32,841 nucleotides of DNA from Pseudomonadota bacterium (GTDB taxonomy: Bacteria > Pseudomonadota > Gammaproteobacteria > Xanthomonadales > Rhodanobacteraceae). The notes below the pieces were generated by a model. It saw only the letters and a program-made list of their open reading frames with translations, was not told where the DNA came from and ran no database searches. Of this stretch, positions 30,556 to 32,841 are shown piece after piece. A program made the translations under genes and the position numbers. How positions within the stretch are numbered: position 1 is the stretch's first letter; every line of letters starts with the position of its first letter. The stretch is from contig JAJYQO010000008.1 in the NCBI GenBank assembly GCA_021794575.1, positions 1-32,841 of the forward strand, in the 5' to 3' direction.

Positions 30556-30660
30556 GGAAGGCTCCCCAAATAGACCCAACACGAAGCAGATCCCGGATCC
30601 GGGAATAACGATGGATGTTCAACCTGTGCCGGCGCCGTGTCAATTAGACCAGAACCGCAA

Positions 30661-30685
30661 CTGAACTGGGTCAGAGCCACTTAAT
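30661..30685 (+). repeat. Interspersed repeat, copy A
   Basis: Contains GAACTGGGTCAGAGCCACTT followed by AAT; identical over this core to the copies near 31580 and 32017. On the minus strand it runs into a short frame ending in IKWL-stop, as does the copy near 32017. Confidence 0.8.
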
Positions 30686-30694
30686 CGTTGCGAT

Positions 30695-30734
30695 CGACTC
30701 TGAAGCCGCTCGGAAGTCCAGCGCTTCAGAGTCG
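30695..30734. repeat. 12-bp perfect inverted repeat (hairpin)
   Basis: CGACTCTGAAGC (30695-30706) and GCTTCAGAGTCG (30723-30734), separated by 16 bases. It sits between repeat copy A and its degenerate copy and could be an end structure of a mobile element. No T-tract follows. Confidence 0.75.
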
Positions 30735-30824
30735 CGGAAAGCGGGTCGAAAGCGGGTCAGAGCGACTTCCCCTGTCTGCCAGTTGCTGTGATCGGTGTGT
30801 ACGTGCCGCTGTCGGATGCGCTGC

Positions 30825-30846
30825 GATGTACACTTTGACGTACATC
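30825..30846. promoter_or_regulatory. Candidate operator/promoter of the toxin-antitoxin operon
   Basis: Perfect 7-bp inverted repeat GATGTAC / GTACATC with an 8-base spacer, 20 bp before the antitoxin ATG. The first arm overlaps TACACT (30829-30834), a plausible -10 box. Binding by the antitoxin, as usual for Phd/VapB-type autoregulation, is inferred from position. Confidence 0.55.
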
Positions 30847-30865
30847 GGCCATCCGGAGCCCTGCC

Positions 30866-31090
30866 ATGCCTGAAGCCACCTTCACCGAACTGCGCAACCA
30901 CGCCAAGGCCTGGTTCGATCTGGTCGAAGCCGGGCAGACCGTGCGCGTGCTGCGCAATGGCAAGCCTATTGCCGAGATCCACCCCGTCGCCCCGCAGACC
31001 CCATCGTGGAAGCAGCGCCAGGCGCGCCCGCTGCGCCTCCCGCGCGGCAAATCGATCAGCCGCCTGATCCTCGAAGAACGCGGCGACTGA
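30866..31090 (+). CDS. Antitoxin of the Phd/YefM type
   Basis: A 74-residue protein with the N-terminal Phd/YefM fold: TFTELRNHAKAWFDLVEAGQ then VRVLRNGKPIAEIHPV. This is the DNA-binding dimer part. The Arg-rich C-terminal tail (about 45-74) would wrap around the toxin. It should neutralise the PIN-domain toxin encoded next and repress the operon. GGAG lies 7 bases before the ATG. Its TGA shares one base with the toxin ATG (TGATG), typical of coupled toxin-antitoxin pairs. GC-rich codon use matches the core genome, unlike the A/T-rich genes upstream. Confidence 0.88.
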   Translation: MPEATFTELRNHAKAWFDLVEAGQTVRVLRNGKPIAEIHPVAPQTPSWKQRQARPLRLPRGKSISRLILEERGD

Positions 31091-31503
31091 TGCGCGTCTT
31101 TTTCGACTCCTCGGCCTTCGCCAAGCGCTACATCCTCGAACCCGGCAGCGCCGAAGTGCAGACCTGGTGCGAGCGCGCCAGCGAGCTGGCGCTGGCGGTC
31201 ATCGCCGTGCCGGAGCTGATCTCGGCCTTCTGCCGCCTGCGGCGCGAGGGCCGCATCACCCCCGCGCACTACCGGCAGATCAAGCACGACTTCATGCACG
31301 ACATCAGCGATGCGCTGATCTGCGAGATCACGCCCGCGGTCGTGCAAACCGCGGTCAAGGCCCTGGAAAGCCACCCGCTGCGCGGCATGGACGCCCTGCA
31401 TCTCGGCGCCGCATCGGCCTGCGAGGCTGCGGTGTTCGTCTCCGCCGATGCACGCCAGTGTCACGCCGCCGAGGCGCTGGGTCTGAAAGTGGTGAAGCTG
31501 TGA
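31090..31503 (+). CDS. vapC: PIN-domain ribonuclease toxin, VapC type
   Basis: A 137-residue PIN-domain protein; the family cleaves tRNA or rRNA when its antitoxin is degraded. All four acidic active-site residues are visible: D6 in VFFDSSAFAKRY, E42 in AVPELISAF, D101 in GMDALHLGAA and D120 in FVSADARQ. The length and motifs fit VapC. It is directly coupled to the Phd-like antitoxin, a mixed pairing that is common. The RNA target is unknown. Downstream, 60 bp after the stop, tandem copies of the interspersed repeat begin. Confidence 0.9.
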   Translation: MRVFFDSSAFAKRYILEPGSAEVQTWCERASELALAVIAVPELISAFCRLRREGRITPAHYRQIKHDFMHDISDALICEITPAVVQTAVKALESHPLRGMDALHLGAASACEAAVFVSADARQCHAAEALGLKVVKL

Positions 31504-31562
31504 AACGCGCCCGCGCCCGCAGGCAGCTTTCGACACCCTGCGTCTCGAGACCACGCGCCGGG

Positions 31563-31608
31563 CTGAACTGGGTCAGTGGCTGAACTGGGTCAGAGCCACT
31601 TAATTGCG
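31563..31608 (+). repeat. Interspersed repeat, copy B (tandem)
   Basis: A 14-base unit CTGAACTGGGTCAG occurs at 31563-31576 and again at 31580-31593, where it continues as AGCCACTTAATTGCG. The longer copy matches copies A and C. Its end supplies the stop codon of the AlbA_2 gene fragment on the minus strand. Confidence 0.85.
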
Positions 31609-31995
31609 CCAAACAGGGGCAAGATCGAATTCGGGCAGGACTTGCTCGTCGTAGGCTTCGCCGCGGGCGAAGCGCCGCAATTCCTCGGTCAGTTCCCGAT
31701 TGGCGCGGCGGTTGGTCGAACCGACGCGTACATAGACGTCGGCATCGAGGCCTGCGCGTTTGAGGTAGTGGGGCCGGCCGGCGCTCGGATACACCTGGAC
31801 GGCCACGACGTGGGTGCGACGCCAGGGCAGTATCGCCAGCTCCGGCATCAGACGCGGGTGAATGGAGTCGCTGACCAGGCTCGCCAGACGTTCTTCCACC
31901 GCCAGCGGGTCGGCGACGCCGCGGATATGCCGCGTCTTGTCCTCCACGCCGAGCAGCAGCGTGCCGCCCGCCGTATTGGCGAATGCCACCCGTCG
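31600..31995 (-). pseudogene. AlbA_2 (Schlafen-like) domain gene fragment
   Basis: Encodes about 130 residues with the AlbA_2 pattern VAFANTAGGTLLLGVED, HIRGVADPL, VVAVQVYPSAGRPHYLK and DADVYVRVGSTNRRANRE. Proteins with this putative DNA-binding domain usually have 350 or more residues with an N-terminal KESL-type start and often a C-terminal ATPase-like region. Here, the start of the domain is lost at repeat copy C and the frame ends with VWRN-stop where copy B begins. The first possible start codon is GTG 31989. I read it as an internal fragment left between two repeat copies, probably not functional. Confidence 0.7.
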
Positions 31996-32000
31996 CTGGG

Positions 32001-32047
32001 TCGAACTGGGTCAGGGTCGAACTGGGTCAGAGCCACTTAATTGCGAT
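32001..32047 (+). repeat. Interspersed repeat, copy C (tandem)
   Basis: The unit TCGAACTGGGTCAG occurs at 32001-32014 and again at 32017-32030, the second continuing as AGCCACTTAATTGCGAT. It has the same tandem layout as copy B and separates the AlbA_2 fragment from the helicase fragment. Confidence 0.85.
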
Positions 32048-32137
32048 CTCGGTGACGCGATCCAGCCGCTCCTGCGAGATTCGTTGCGACGGCCGCAGGC
32101 TCAGGCGCCCGGCGATGGCGTTGACGTGCCGATTCAT
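32027..32137 (-). pseudogene. 5' fragment of a type III restriction/DEAD-box helicase gene
   Basis: A 36-codon frame from ATG 32137 encodes MNRHVNAIAGRLSLRPSQR then a segment ending LDRVTEIA, after which the repeat adds IKWL and a stop. The first 30 or so residues match my recollection of the N-terminus of large DEAD/DEAH helicase proteins annotated as type III restriction enzyme R subunits. Everything after it, including all helicase motifs, is missing. An in-frame extension to 32239 lacks family similarity. Recognition is from memory of a short motif, so confidence is moderate. Confidence 0.5.
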
Positions 32138-32182
32138 GCCTTTTGCACCCTGGCTTCCCACTGTGGCCGGTACAATTTCATC

Positions 32183-32356
32183 ATGGCGTCCAAGCTCTCC
32201 AGTACCAATCCCTACCTGCGCGATCCCAAGCAGCGCCAACGCAGTGGAAAACCGGTGGAAAACCCGGGTCAGGTTGCACTTTTCAGAAACCGCACTCTGA
32301 CCCCGGTTTTCAGATTCCCGTTGTGCATTTCATTTTGGACCTCGGTTTCCTCATGA
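32183..32356 (+). pseudogene. Truncated small gene divergent from the helicase fragment
   Basis: The frame from ATG 32183 encodes MASKLSSTNPYLRDPKQRQR, which looks like a genuine conserved N-terminus of a small uncharacterised protein (the STNPYLRDP-type start). After about residue 20 it runs into duplicated GGAAAACCGG sequence and the REP-like palindrome, so the remaining residues to the stop at 32356 are repeat-encoded. A TACAAT hexamer lies just upstream at 32171-32176. Function not known. Confidence 0.4.
32258..32311. repeat. REP-like imperfect palindrome
   Basis: Two 25-base arms (32258-32282 and 32287-32311) are imperfect inverted copies. Each begins GAAAACC, has GGGTCAG and then a TGC-TTT end. 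The GGGTCAGAGTGC-type core resembles repetitive palindromes associated with REP-associated tyrosine transposases in gammaproteobacteria; no such transposase is in this window. Confidence 0.7.
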
Positions 32357-32841
32357 CCCATTCGGATTTGCTAAGGTGACCGCCGTTCTCTTCCAGGCAT
32401 CCAGGGTCTGCATGCGCGCCAGCCAGCGCTGCACGTTGGCGAACGGGCCGATGGGGAGCTTCTCCGGCGCGGTGGCGGCCAGCAGGCTGGTCAACGGGGT
32501 GACGATGGCGAAGTCGGCGAGCGAGAGCGCGCTGCCGCACATCCAGTCGCGACCGGCGAGGTGCGCATCGAGGACACCGACGAACTCGCGCACCAGATCT
32601 TCGCCGCGCTTGACTTCGGCGGGGTCGGGGCCGCCCAGCCCGATCAGGCGCTTGATGGCGTGCTCCCTGTTCAAAATCCCGACGGCGGACGCGAGATGCC
32701 CCCCGCACCAGAACAGCCAGCGGTTGACGTCGGCCCGCGCGCGGATCTCGGTCGGATAAAGGGTCTGTCCGGGCGTTTTGTCCGCCAGGTACTGCATGAT
32801 GGCGTGCGATTCCCAAAGGACGAAGCCGTCGTCCTCGAGCA
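32351..32841 (-). CDS. Glutathione S-transferase, N-terminus outside window
   Basis: The gene enters from the right edge; about 162 C-terminal residues are visible. The first ones, DDGFVLWESHAIMQYLADK, are the glutathione-binding end of the thioredoxin-like domain (E-S pair). The all-helical C-terminal domain follows, with DVNRWLFWCGGHL, LSLADFAIVTPLTSLLAA and FANVQRWLARMQTLDAWKRT. It conjugates or otherwise handles glutathione and an electrophile; the exact class is not clear. An internal ATG at 32797 is not the real start because the family sequence continues upstream. It ends 40 bp from the REP-like palindrome, marking the return to core-type sequence. Confidence 0.88.
   Translation of the reverse strand, partial: LEDDGFVLWESHAIMQYLADKTPGQTLYPTEIRARADVNRWLFWCGGHLASAVGILNREHAIKRLIGLGGPDPAEVKRGEDLVREFVGVLDAHLAGRDWMCGSALSLADFAIVTPLTSLLAATAPEKLPIGPFANVQRWLARMQTLDAWKRTAVTLANPNGS

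Larger units (their letters stand above)
30556..30865. other. 310-bp region between the PLD-like gene and the toxin-antitoxin pair
   Basis: No gene is supported. It contains one copy of the interspersed repeat (30661-30685), a long hairpin (30695-30734), a degenerate repeat copy GGGTCAGAGCGACTT (30754-30768) preceded by a tandem AAGCGGGTC element, and the operator candidate of the antitoxin gene (30825-30846). Confidence 0.6.

Noticed and set aside
30671-30982. Minus-strand 103-codon frame over the antitoxin promoter and start
   Set aside because: Antisense to the antitoxin and made of repeat and hairpin sequence; no conserved motif.
30661-32047. Repeats considered as integron attC sites
   Set aside because: They lack the R-L box layout and long inverted symmetry of attC, no integrase gene is present, and flanked genes are fragments instead of whole cassettes.

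Overview
The window is about 33 kb of GC-rich chromosome from a gammaproteobacterium, most likely a member of the Xanthomonadales/Lysobacterales. That placement is an inference from the lepA-lepB-DUF4845-rnc-era-recO order, the nagZ-hpt-MTIP cluster, the YdbH/YdbL pair and the codon use. No rRNA, tRNA, CRISPR array or complete insertion sequence was seen.

Bases 1-11258 are ordinary housekeeping DNA read mostly on the plus strand. The first block is the end of lepA, then lepB, a DUF4845 protein, rnc, era and recO. A receiver-Hpt response regulator on the minus strand overlaps the recO 3' end. Divergent from it is a two-gene unit for a YdbH-like envelope protein and a lipoprotein that appears to combine YnbE-like and YdbL-like parts. 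After a hairpin comes a tight five-gene run: rlmD, a CYTH phosphohydrolase, nagZ, a hypoxanthine phosphoribosyltransferase and an S-methyl-5'-thioinosine phosphorylase. The last two catalyse consecutive steps of purine salvage from methylthioadenosine.

Bases 11259-26579 hold mixed single genes: a cold-shock protein with a clear terminator, an MsbA-like ABC exporter, an aldehyde dehydrogenase, a 5' remnant of a TMEM175-type channel gene, xseA, an OmpA-type lipoprotein, and a GNAT-like acetyltransferase gene broken by two frameshifts. A full-length metH is translationally coupled to an upstream ArsR-methyltransferase regulator, whose ribosome binding site lies inside a palindromic operator candidate. 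Then come a secreted esterase, an acyl-CoA dehydrogenase and a YeiH-type membrane transporter.

Bases 26580-32841 look like accessory DNA. A secreted trypsin-like protease with nine TPR units is followed by a markedly more A/T-rich segment holding a Sel1-repeat protein and a single-motif phospholipase D-like protein. Next is a mosaic in which a Phd/VapC-type toxin-antitoxin pair, an AlbA_2 fragment, the first 30 or so residues of a type III restriction/DEAD-box helicase and the start of another small gene are separated by copies of an interspersed repeat (core GAACTGGGTCAGAGCCACTT) and end at a REP-like palindrome. It reads as an eroded defence-type island. A partial glutathione S-transferase gene closes the window.
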